Source: Zhongshania sp. R06B22 (GTDB taxonomy: Bacteria; Pseudomonadota; Gammaproteobacteria; Pseudomonadales; Spongiibacteraceae). From it: a DNA stretch of 64,000 nucleotides. Positions 46,807 through 55,465 of this stretch are shown here, in pieces (the first letter of the stretch is position 1; the number at the start of each line of letters is the position of its first letter). Below the pieces are notes generated by a model, which saw only the letters and a program-made list of their open reading frames with translations, was not told where the DNA came from and ran no database searches. The translations under genes were made by a program, and so were the position numbers. Location: contig NZ_JBFRYB010000001.1 of NCBI RefSeq assembly GCF_040892595.1, forward strand, positions 3,162,001 through 3,226,000. Direction: 5' to 3'.

Positions 46807-49800
46807 TCAATCGGCTTTGACATCACTACTCGACGTCCCAATAAGTTTACGCATTAAGGCTCTAAGCGCCGCGGGTTTAAGCGGTTTAGTGAGGAAGCGA
46901 CAGTCTGCCTGCTCCACCTCGCTACGCAGACTGTCGCTATTATCGGCACTGATGATAATTGCCGGTATTGCACTGTCCCAGTGGTATCGAAATGCACGCA
47001 GTACATCCAAGCCAGTCTCACCTTGATCAAGATGGTAATCTGCCAAAATGATGTCAGGTGCCTTATCAAGCTTCCACGCAGCCAGAGCATCCGCCAAAGA
47101 TCCTGCAATACAGACATGACACTGCCATTGGTTTAGCAATGCCTGCATACCCGCGCGAATACCTGCTTCATTGTCGACGCAGAGCACATTCAGCCCCGCC
47201 AACTCTAGCTGCAACTGCGATGACTGGACCGGGCTTGCTAACTCAACCGGATCAACAATCGGCAGCGTAATACTAAACATACTGCCCTTGCCCAGCTCTG
47301 AATTAAATCCCACCGGGTGCCCCAAGAGCTGACTAATACGCTGCACAATCGACAAACCCAAACCCAAGCCGACATCGCCATCGACACCATTTGCGTCAAT
47401 CGCGCGCTCGAACTCACCAAAAATCCGGCTGCGATCTTCATCGGCAATACCCGGCCCGGTGTCCCACACCTCAACCGACAATTGCCGCCCCTTACGACGA
47501 CAACCTAGCACCACACGGCCCTGGCGAGTGTATCGCAAGGCATTGCCCAATAGATTCTGTATGACCCTTCGCAATAGGTGCTGATCGGTATCTACCCAGA
47601 GCGAACTGGGCAGCACTTTGAGCACAATGCCGCTGCGCTGAGCAATGACACTGAATTCCCGCCCCAAGGTATCGAGTAAATCCTGAATGGGAAAACTGCC
47701 CCGCTTTATCTCCATACGACCGGAGTCTAGTCGAGCAATTTCACGCAGCGAAGTAATCAAGTTTTCGGCACCGGCCAAAGCTTCATCAATGTGTTTTACT
47801 TCATCTATCAGGCCTGCCGCCGGGGCCTTATAAGATAGGGCCGCCGTGAATAGACGCGCCGCATTAATCGGCTGTAAAAGATCGTGACTAGCCGACGCTA
47901 AAAAGCGATTTTTACTGGCGTAAACTTGGTTTAGCTCTTTTTCTATTTGCGCACGACTGCGATTTTCCTGCTCCAATGACTCGTTGGCAGCAGCAAGTGC
48001 AGAGGTTCGCTCCTCAACCCGCTGTTCAAGTTCATCACGAGCCCCCTCAAGGGCCTTTAACACCTGCCGAAACTCGCTGATATCGGTATAGGTTGTTACA
48101 TAGCCACCGCTACTCATGGGTGTGCCGCAAATCTCAATGACCTTGCCGTTGGGTAAACTCCGCTCTAAGCGATAAGCTTGACCGCTACGTAACATATTCA
48201 AACGCCGCTCGACCGCGGTATCGACATCATTCTCAGCGTCTTGCAAATAACCGCGCTCGGCATTGTAATGATAAATTCTGGCAACCGGACAGCCTATATA
48301 GAGCAAGCGCTCCGGAAATCCGAAGAGCTCAACGTAGCGGTGATTCCATGCCACCAAATCCAGATTTGCATCCACAACACTGATACCTTGAGGAATAGTC
48401 TCTAGAGTAATTTGTAGCAGATCCTGACCGAATTTTATATCGCGGGAAGTGGTGCCAATCAGGGCAACAAACTCCTCCATATCAAGGGGCTTTTTACTGC
48501 GCAATAGATCAATGGTTCGATGCGCTGACACCGCCCCAATAATAGCAGCCAATGCCTCTTCGGCCTCTTTAACAATAAACCGCGGCACCCGATCATAATG
48601 TAATAGTCGTTGACCAAGCCGCGACTCAAAACGTCGCCATAAAAGCTGTGAACGCTGTTCACCCAGCAGCGGTGTTAACAAGCGCTGCAATTGCCACACT
48701 TCGATACTTTGCAGTTCCAAATCGGATCGACGTTGACGATGCCGAATACTAAGATCGGTAAATACTCGAGCTTGACGAAGATCGATGGCCCGAAAACGCG
48801 ACAACAATGACACCCCAACCAAACACGACACGTTCAGCAATAAACTCCAAAAAACACCATGGCTCAAAGGGTCTAAAAATCCGAAACCTAGGAGACTCTG
48901 AGGTGCCAAAAGTGCAAGGCCAAAGGGACCGTTTGTCACCAAAGAACTGTCCTGACCCAGCATGGCAGGCAGCAACAGACAATAAAACCAAAGACTCCCT
49001 CCAGCGATAAGGCCAGCAATGACTCCGCGCCGATGAGCTCGACGCCAATAAATTGCAGCCAACATCACTGGGGCAAGTTGAGCTGCCGCCGCAAAAGAAA
49101 TAAGTCCCAGCGACGCTAGACCCTCGCGAGCGCTGAGTCCCTGCTCTAGGAACCAAGCTGCAAATAGTATCGCCACAATGGCAGACCGCCTTACCCGTTG
49201 CAGCCAACGGGCATTGACAACATGCTCACGATGAATTGCCAGCCAAAGGGGCATAACCCACTCATTGCAAATCATAATTGACAGAGTCACGCAGGCCACA
49301 ATGACCATGCCAGTGGCCGCCGACAAGCCGCCCAGCATGGCTATCAGTGCTAACTCGCTATTACCCGCAGTAATCGGAGCCGACAGCACGAACATATCAG
49401 CACTCGGTAAACTACCTGGGAGTAAGGTCTGGCCTGCAAGAGCAATGGGAATAATCAGAACTGCAAACAACAGCAGATAAAGCGGAAACAACCACCGCGC
49501 TGTGCGCAGATCCCGGCGACTGTGGTATTCAACATTCATGACATGGAATTGACGGGGAAGACAGAATATTGCCGCCGCGGCTAAGATACCCTGGGTAAGA
49601 AAATTTACCGGTTCAGGAGCGTGGGCAAAAATGCCAAAATCCAGCACGTCACCTGGAGAAACTTTGCGTAAAAGCACGGTAATCGCAAATATACCCACCA
49701 TGACAAAGGCCGTTAACTTCACCACGGACTCAAGCGCAATGGCAGCCATTAAACCGCGGTGCCGATGTCGCTCATCTGCCACACGCGTGCCAAAAAGTAC

Positions 49801-50319
49801 CGTAAACACTATGAGCACTAGGGCCGCGATAAAGCTGGTATTGCCAGAGCTAGCAGGTAGTTCTGCACTCCAAATGCCCTGAACAGTCACCCACGCTTGT
49901 GCGGTCGCTTTTAACTGCAGCGCAATGTAAGGCAGGCTGCCAGCTACCGCTATGCCTGTGACCAAGGCCGCAAGAGCTTGACTTTTACCATAGCGAGAGC
50001 CGATAAAGTCGGCAATTGACGTGACTCGATTTCGCGCGGCGACCACCGACAAACGCCGCAAAAATGGCCAGGCAAAAATAAAGAGTAAAATAGGGCCCAA
50101 ATAAATGGGCAGATAGGACCAACCACTATTTGCCGCTCGCCCCACCGCGCCAAAAAAGGTCCAAGAACTGCAATAGACCGCCAAGGACAGACTATAGATC
50201 AAGGCCTGCATTACGACAGGACGCTTACCACGACGATCCCCCCACCAGGCAACACCAAACAAGATGCCAATGTAGAGAAACGCCAGCAACATCAGCCACT
50301 GGTTAGATTGCACATGCAT
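46807..50319 (-). CDS. sodium:solute-symporter-fused hybrid sensor kinase (CrbS/MxtR type)
   Basis: A 1170-residue inner-membrane protein. Residues 1-500 form a sodium/solute symporter-like domain with about 13 helices. A PAS domain follows (ETIPQGISVVDANLDLVAWN), then a coiled coil, a HisKA domain with the phospho-His in SASHDLLQPINAAR, an ATPase domain (NLLGNALRYT, DTGPGIAD, GLGLGLSIVQR), and a C-terminal receiver (DIILADYHLDQGETG). In CrbS-type proteins this architecture couples acetate or proton/sodium movement to control of acs. Convergent with the response-regulator gene; its own upstream region is short. Confidence 0.95.
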   Translation of the reverse strand: MHVQSNQWLMLLAFLYIGILFGVAWWGDRRGKRPVVMQALIYSLSLAVYCSSWTFFGAVGRAANSGWSYLPIYLGPILLFIFAWPFLRRLSVVAARNRVTSIADFIGSRYGKSQALAALVTGIAVAGSLPYIALQLKATAQAWVTVQGIWSAELPASSGNTSFIAALVLIVFTVLFGTRVADERHRHRGLMAAIALESVVKLTAFVMVGIFAITVLLRKVSPGDVLDFGIFAHAPEPVNFLTQGILAAAAIFCLPRQFHVMNVEYHSRRDLRTARWLFPLYLLLFAVLIIPIALAGQTLLPGSLPSADMFVLSAPITAGNSELALIAMLGGLSAATGMVIVACVTLSIMICNEWVMPLWLAIHREHVVNARWLQRVRRSAIVAILFAAWFLEQGLSAREGLASLGLISFAAAAQLAPVMLAAIYWRRAHRRGVIAGLIAGGSLWFYCLLLPAMLGQDSSLVTNGPFGLALLAPQSLLGFGFLDPLSHGVFWSLLLNVSCLVGVSLLSRFRAIDLRQARVFTDLSIRHRQRRSDLELQSIEVWQLQRLLTPLLGEQRSQLLWRRFESRLGQRLLHYDRVPRFIVKEAEEALAAIIGAVSAHRTIDLLRSKKPLDMEEFVALIGTTSRDIKFGQDLLQITLETIPQGISVVDANLDLVAWNHRYVELFGFPERLLYIGCPVARIYHYNAERGYLQDAENDVDTAVERRLNMLRSGQAYRLERSLPNGKVIEICGTPMSSGGYVTTYTDISEFRQVLKALEGARDELEQRVEERTSALAAANESLEQENRSRAQIEKELNQVYASKNRFLASASHDLLQPINAARLFTAALSYKAPAAGLIDEVKHIDEALAGAENLITSLREIARLDSGRMEIKRGSFPIQDLLDTLGREFSVIAQRSGIVLKVLPSSLWVDTDQHLLRRVIQNLLGNALRYTRQGRVVLGCRRKGRQLSVEVWDTGPGIADEDRSRIFGEFERAIDANGVDGDVGLGLGLSIVQRISQLLGHPVGFNSELGKGSMFSITLPIVDPVELASPVQSSQLQLELAGLNVLCVDNEAGIRAGMQALLNQWQCHVCIAGSLADALAAWKLDKAPDIILADYHLDQGETGLDVLRAFRYHWDSAIPAIIISADNSDSLRSEVEQADCRFLTKPLKPAALRALMRKLIGTSSSDVKAD

Positions 50320-50459
50320 TTCCTCTATTATTCTAGAGACAGTCTAACGCAGGGCATACATCCTTGCATGCAACAACCTTGATCGGCGCTCTCTAACTTA
50401 GCAGGCAGTTTGTGACTAGGAGAATGTCCAAGCGCCGTTATCGGAAAGGCATAGCGACG

Positions 50460-50768
50460 CTACTCTTCGCGGAGCTTCGTTAAGCCAACAAAACGCGATA
50501 GTATCGATTGAAACTCGCCTTTGCTAATATCCACCATTTCCAGCACTCGGCCATAGAGCATAATCGTGGGCACATTTCTGCCACCTAATTCTTTTTGGGT
50601 TTCATGCAGGCAATACAGGATGGCGCGCTCCTTTTTATTTAAGCCGTCGCGAACATCTGGCAGATTTTCAAAGACACTGGAATGATAATCTTGGGGGTTT
50701 TCGTCTCTGTTCACACTGCCGCCGTGATAGTTAAGGTCTTCTTGTCGTCCATCCCCACAATTCTCCAA
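50460..50768 (-). CDS. small protein of unknown function
   Basis: A protein of up to 102 residues with no family I recognise. The N-terminal 35 residues are polar; residues 42-100 look helical (LNKKERAILYCLHETQKELG; ISKGEFQSILSRF) and could be a small DNA- or protein-binding domain. The only upstream start in frame is TTG at 50768 with a poor ribosome site; a GTG at 50714 is an alternative. It lies between the symporter-kinase and the flagellin gene. Coding potential looks reasonable, but the start is uncertain. Confidence 0.5.
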   Translation of the reverse strand: MENCGDGRQEDLNYHGGSVNRDENPQDYHSSVFENLPDVRDGLNKKERAILYCLHETQKELGGRNVPTIMLYGRVLEMVDISKGEFQSILSRFVGLTKLREE

Positions 50769-50914
50769 GACATTTGCGCGTAGCTATTATTAGAACGGCC
50801 AAGAATCACTCAAACTCGGATTGAACATTTCATCATCGCCAATACGGCTTGAAATCATTAGTTCAGCTAGGAAGTGGGCGATGCATGTAACATCAAACTG
50901 GGTAATACTATGAT

Positions 50915-52651
50915 CTATTGTAGCAAAGCGAGAGCTGCTTGCGGGAGAGCATTGGCTTGAGCGGTGATGGCGAGACCCGCTTGCTGAAGAATCTGCGCCT
51001 TAACTAGGGTCGCCGTCTCCTGAGCATAATCCGCATCAAGTATTCTGGAGCGACTCGCGGTGAGCGATTCTGAGGACGTCTGCAGATTAATAATTGCCGA
51101 ACCAATTCGATTGATCTGCGCACCGACAGTGGCGCGCTGCGAAGACACATACTCCATCGCGCGATCCATTTTGTTAATGACCTGGTTAGCGGCCGAGACT
51201 AAATCTAAATCATTTAAATCCAAGGCCAACGCACTCATCGCGCCAATATCCACCGCAACAACTTCACCAACATTAGCCCCTAACTGGAAGTTCTTGGTAT
51301 TACTCGCCAACACACCCGCCGCAGCTTCGTCCCAGTTTTCAGCAAAGCCCAATAATTGATCATCGCCGGTGCGCGAGGCGAAATTCGCAACCACCGATTC
51401 CGCTGTTCGCACCGCACCGCCGTCAACATTAGCACCACCTATAGCACCAGTGTCAGAGTCGCTTAAGGAGCCACTATCAACCTGCGCCTGAATATAGGTC
51501 TGTGCCTCGGCGGTATTAAATGCGCTTGTTAAAAAATTATCTGCACTGGTGTAGGTGCCATTACTAGCAGCATCTATGGCTTCATCGAGTCCGGCATCTT
51601 GGTTATTTGTCAAATAACTCATGACATCCTTAATGCCATCCCCGCCCAAGACCTTAATTTCATCATGGAGCTTGCGAACAGCAAGAAAAGCAGCCGAGTA
51701 TTCATCGCTGGAACCACCCCAAGAACCATCAAGGTCGTCCGCCACCGCCGCTAGCCCAGCCACGCCAAGAGATCCTATAGAGCTTGCTACCCGCTCGTCC
51801 GCCCCGTGAATTAGTTCGGCAGCCCCCTCCAAAAACCAGCGCTGATCATCGCTAGCAGTATCAAAAAACGAGGCAATATTCATACTGCGATACATGACTG
51901 CATGGACCATTTCATGAGCAATGATTCGATCATTATAAAACGGTGCCGTGCCGCCATCGGGCAAATTTGGCGGCGTAAAATCTGCCATATCGATTTGCAG
52001 CGTGACATCACTGGCCTTGCCCGTGAAACTACCGGGAACAACACCGGTGACTCGCGCCGCCGTGCCGCCACTGCCATCACTAAAGCTAGTCAGCTCAATA
52101 CTTATCTCACCACCGTCAGCAGTTAAACCGAAATACTCCTGAATAAGGGACTCTGATTGCGACAACCAGCCAGAGCGTAAACCATCAAGTACCGCCAACT
52201 GATCACTATCGCCCAAGACACTAGACTGAGCAGTAGCAAAAACCGCCTGACCATTAAACGTAGTTTGACGGCCAACGCGATCAATCTCATCGCGAAGTAA
52301 GTCCACTTCGCTCTGCAGGGCCTGGCGATCGCTAGTACTATTGGATCCATTGGCCGCTTGAACGGCGAGTTCCCGTATACGCTGCATTGCATCAGTCACT
52401 GAGGACAAGGCACCATCGGCGACCTGCAGCATTGATACGCCGTCATTAGCATTGCGCACCGCTTGATCTAGCCCCCGAATCTGACTGGTAAAACGGGTGG
52501 AAATCGCCATGCCGGCAGCATCATCGCGTGCACTATTGATACGCAGGCCAGACGATAGGCGTTGCTGCGCCTGGACCAAGGAATTCTCCGAGACCTGCAA
52601 ATTACGAGCACTATTGAGCGCCGCAATATTGGTGTTAATAGATAAACTCAT
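50915..52651 (-). CDS. flagellinolysin: flagellin with an internal metalloprotease domain
   Basis: A 578-residue flagellin. Residues 1-140 ([37 protein letters not shown]) and about 480-578 (ending QAALALLQ) are the conserved D0/D1 helices of the filament. Between them lies about 310 residues of insert with a zinc-protease signature: HEMVH at 246-250 and [17 protein letters not shown] at 272-288, with E275 the probable third metal ligand. This is the gluzincin pattern of flagellinolysins, flagellins known to form proteolytic filaments. No other flagellar gene lies in the window; a sigma-28 promoter precedes it. Activity is inferred from motifs. Confidence 0.9.
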   Translation of the reverse strand: MSLSINTNIAALNSARNLQVSENSLVQAQQRLSSGLRINSARDDAAGMAISTRFTSQIRGLDQAVRNANDGVSMLQVADGALSSVTDAMQRIRELAVQAANGSNSTSDRQALQSEVDLLRDEIDRVGRQTTFNGQAVFATAQSSVLGDSDQLAVLDGLRSGWLSQSESLIQEYFGLTADGGEISIELTSFSDGSGGTAARVTGVVPGSFTGKASDVTLQIDMADFTPPNLPDGGTAPFYNDRIIAHEMVHAVMYRSMNIASFFDTASDDQRWFLEGAAELIHGADERVASSIGSLGVAGLAAVADDLDGSWGGSSDEYSAAFLAVRKLHDEIKVLGGDGIKDVMSYLTNNQDAGLDEAIDAASNGTYTSADNFLTSAFNTAEAQTYIQAQVDSGSLSDSDTGAIGGANVDGGAVRTAESVVANFASRTGDDQLLGFAENWDEAAAGVLASNTKNFQLGANVGEVVAVDIGAMSALALDLNDLDLVSAANQVINKMDRAMEYVSSQRATVGAQINRIGSAIINLQTSSESLTASRSRILDADYAQETATLVKAQILQQAGLAITAQANALPQAALALLQ

Positions 52652-52688
52652 AGGCGAATAAAACCTAATATCGAGTTATGACACCAAC

Positions 52689-52715
52689 GTATCGACCGTT
52701 AGTTAAAAAACTTTA
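52689..52715 (-). promoter_or_regulatory. sigma-28 (FliA) promoter of the flagellinolysin gene
   Basis: Read on the minus strand: TAAAGTTT, an 11-base spacer, then GTCGATAC. This matches the sigma-28 consensus TAAAGTTT-N11-GCCGATAA at 14 of 16 positions with perfect spacing. The -10 end lies 37 bases before the ATG. Confidence 0.85.
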
Positions 52716-52915
52716 GCTGTTTTTAACAATAGACTGAAGTAAGCAAGATTAGGGTAGCGGTCATCCTGGACAAGCCCCACCCTGGCGATAACGGCTTGTG
52801 AGCGAGAATATCTGACCCAACACACGGCGAATACGTATTTTAAGTAGACCCAATAATCGCTAGTGTTTGTATAAATCTGCCACAAACTATTCAATACTTT
52901 AATTAGGCTTGCACT

Positions 52916-53392
52916 ATGAGCACTGAACTAAGCAAGCAGGACCTTAGCATTCTCGCCATCCTCCAAACCGACGCTAGTAAAACATCAAGTGACGTTGCGG
53001 ATATGGTGGGCATGTCGCAATCACCCTGTTGGCGCCGCATCAACCGTATTGAGCAAAATGGTCTGATCCGCAAGAAAGTCGCACTGCTAGATCGCCATGT
53101 TTTGGGCATGGATTTGGTAGTATTCGCCACCATCAACCTCACTGCATCAGGTCGCCAAAATCTGCAAGAGTTTGAGCTGTCGGTTGAGAATTTTGATGAG
53201 GTTGTCGAGTGCTACACCATGACCGGCATTTGGGATTACATGCTAAAAATTATTGTGAAGGACATTCGAAATTACGAAAGCTTTGTTAGAGATCGCTTAC
53301 TGTGCCTACCCATGATTCGTGAAATTCACTCACATATCGCGGTAACGGAAATAAAAAACAGCACGGAGTTACCACTCAAAACCCAACTATAA
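52916..53392 (+). CDS. Lrp/AsnC family transcriptional regulator
   Basis: A 158-residue regulator with an N-terminal helix-turn-helix (SDVADMVGMSQSPCWRRINR) and a C-terminal RAM ligand-binding domain (VVECYTMTGIWDYMLKIIVK). Members respond to amino acids and often control amino acid uptake or breakdown. Divergent from the flagellinolysin gene with a 264-base gap; no adjacent amino acid gene shows its target. The ATG has no strong ribosome site nearby. Confidence 0.93.
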   Translation: MSTELSKQDLSILAILQTDASKTSSDVADMVGMSQSPCWRRINRIEQNGLIRKKVALLDRHVLGMDLVVFATINLTASGRQNLQEFELSVENFDEVVECYTMTGIWDYMLKIIVKDIRNYESFVRDRLLCLPMIREIHSHIAVTEIKNSTELPLKTQL

Positions 53393-53773
53393 CCTTGTGG
53401 TTTTTTACTAAAAAGGAAACAGAAAGGAAGCTAAAACTATAAGTGATGAAGGTGGCACGTCCCTGTGCCCCCTCATATCTCGGCGCAAGCGCCGAACTAT
53501 GAGATGGGGAGTAAACACGCTGAAAAATTCAGCCATGATTATTTGCAACAGCCGTCGAACTCCCGCAATGGAGTTTCGAGCCAGCAGCGCACTCTGTGTA
53601 AAAATATACATAGATATACCGCAAGACGCATCCCCCTATTTAGGGGGTAAGAAAAAGCCTAACGGTAAAGAAAGGGCTGCAACTAGCACTCAATTTCGAG
53701 GGCGGACTGAAAAATCAGGCTAGGCTTTGGCCCAGACACAGCAAAGCACTGGGGTGAGAATTAAAGCTGTCAA
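53393..53773. other. hairpin-rich 380-base gap between the Lrp-type gene and aceF
   Basis: No gene is convincing here. The gap has several inverted repeats: an imperfect hairpin at 53467-53509 around CGGCGC AAG CGCCG; one at 53555-53579 (TCGAACTCC / GGAGTTTCGA); CCCCCTA TT TAGGGGG at 53632-53647; and AAAGCCTA (53654-53661) pairing with TAGGCTTT (53721-53728). On the minus strand, the last pair is followed by TTTTTC and could terminate aceEF. The set could be a structured RNA or regulatory DNA. Confidence 0.45.
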
Positions 53774-55444
53774 TTAAAGTAATAAGCGCCGGATATCCGC
53801 CAATAGTTCGCCCATATAAGTAAAGAACTGACCAGCATCCACTCCATTTATCGCACGGTGATCATAGGATAAAGACACCGGCAACATTTTACGCGGCACA
53901 AACTCGCTGCCATTCCAGTGCGGCTTAACGGCAAGTTTCGACACCCCCATAATAGCCACTTCTGGCGCATTAATAATAGGTGTAAAACCGGTACCGCCAA
54001 TACTTCCTAAACTGGAAATCGTAAAGCAGCCTCCCTGCATATCAGCAGGTTTCAATTTACGCTGCTTCGCCTTTTGCGCCAATTCCGCAGATTCTGCCGC
54101 CAGTTCCCACAGTGACTTTTTATCAACATCCCTAATCACCGGTACCACCAAGCCAGCCGGGGTATCGACGGCAATACCGATATTGATATATTTTTTGAAG
54201 ATCATGGTCTCGCCATCGGCACTTAGCGATGCGTTAAACTTCGGGTAAGTGCGCAGAGCCAAAGCGGCCGCTTTCAGCAAAAATGGCAGGGGTGTCAGTT
54301 TAACGCCGTGCTGCTCACTTTCTTTTTTCACGCTGGCGCGAAAATCTTCTAGGTCACTAATATCCACATCATCGAACTGAGTCACATGCGGCAGATTCAA
54401 CCAGCTGCGGTGCATATTTGCCGCCGTCAGTTTGGCTAGCTTACTTGTCGCCTGCACATCGATCTCACCAAACTGGCTATAGTCGATATCGGGGATAGCG
54501 GGAATACCGGCACCGCTTGCCGCTCCAGCAGACTTGCCAGTAGCGAGATCTTTAACAAATTTTTGTAAATCTTCTTTGAGAATACGTCCACGTGGGCCGG
54601 TGCCCGTGACCTGCTCTAACTCTAAACCAAATTCACGCGCCAATTTTCTAACCGCAGGTCCGGCGTAAACATCGGCGTGGCTAACGACGGTGGGCGCGGT
54701 CGGCTCCGACTTACTCAGCACAGGCGCCGGTGAAGCGGCCGGAATCACTGATTTCTCTGCAGTTTGAGCAGCTTTTTCTGGCGCTACTGCTACAGTTTTT
54801 TCAACTTCAAGCTGCTCAGCGGAAGATTGATATTCGATTTCCGCGATGATGCTACCTTGTTTGGCGCTGTCGCCGACTTTAATGGCCACCGACAAAATCT
54901 TACCGCTATGTGGGGAGGGAATTTCCATAGAAGCTTTGTCAGACTCTAACACCACCAGCGAATCACCTTCGCTAATTTCATCACCCTCAGTGATGCAAAC
55001 TTCTATAACCTCGACTTGCCCATCGCCACCAATATCGGGTACTTCGATGGTTTCGCGCTTGAGACCCGCAGAAGCCGATTTTTCATTTTTTGCCGAAACG
55101 GGCTCAGCCTTAGCAGCAGCTTCCGATTCTGAGGGCTCAAGCTCTGAGGTTTCTCTAGCTTCAGCCTTTTCAGCAGATTGCGCCTCGGTACTATCGACAG
55201 CGGCACCCGCCTCTACTTCAAGTTCTAGAATCACATCACCTTCACTAACCGTGCTGCCGTCCTTAATACTAATACTAAGTACCTTGCCGGCCTGTGGCGA
55301 AGGAATTTCCATCGAGGCTTTATCAGACTCTACAACCACCAAAGAGTCTTCTTTAGCGATGACATCACCAACTTTTACACAGACCTCAATGACATCAACC
55401 TCACCGCCACCGAGATCAGGAATTTTTACCGTTTCTTTAGCCAC
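53774..55444 (-). CDS. aceF: pyruvate dehydrogenase E2, dihydrolipoyllysine acetyltransferase
   Basis: A 556-residue E2 core subunit. It has two lipoyl domains, each with the lipoyl-Lys in ESDKASMEIPSP (near residues 42 and 160), joined by Ala/Glu/Ser-rich linkers, an E3-binding domain (VYAGPAVRKLAREFGLE), and the acetyltransferase core with the active-site HRAINGVDAG near the C-terminus. It transfers the acetyl group from E1 to CoA. 21 bases downstream of aceE; the E3 gene lpd is not in the window. Confidence 0.97.
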   Translation of the reverse strand: MAKETVKIPDLGGGEVDVIEVCVKVGDVIAKEDSLVVVESDKASMEIPSPQAGKVLSISIKDGSTVSEGDVILELEVEAGAAVDSTEAQSAEKAEARETSELEPSESEAAAKAEPVSAKNEKSASAGLKRETIEVPDIGGDGQVEVIEVCITEGDEISEGDSLVVLESDKASMEIPSPHSGKILSVAIKVGDSAKQGSIIAEIEYQSSAEQLEVEKTVAVAPEKAAQTAEKSVIPAASPAPVLSKSEPTAPTVVSHADVYAGPAVRKLAREFGLELEQVTGTGPRGRILKEDLQKFVKDLATGKSAGAASGAGIPAIPDIDYSQFGEIDVQATSKLAKLTAANMHRSWLNLPHVTQFDDVDISDLEDFRASVKKESEQHGVKLTPLPFLLKAAALALRTYPKFNASLSADGETMIFKKYINIGIAVDTPAGLVVPVIRDVDKKSLWELAAESAELAQKAKQRKLKPADMQGGCFTISSLGSIGGTGFTPIINAPEVAIMGVSKLAVKPHWNGSEFVPRKMLPVSLSYDHRAINGVDAGQFFTYMGELLADIRRLLL

Positions 55445-55465
55445 AAATAAATCCTTCTTAAACGA

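Noticed and set aside
53499..53723. 75-codon plus-strand frame in the gap before aceF
   Set aside because: It runs through several hairpins, has no ribosome site and no recognisable protein features.
53393..53773. Possible c-di-GMP (GEMM) riboswitch in the gap next to aceF
   Set aside because: Only short fragments resemble the motif; the conserved core is not present in order, so no named RNA family is claimed.
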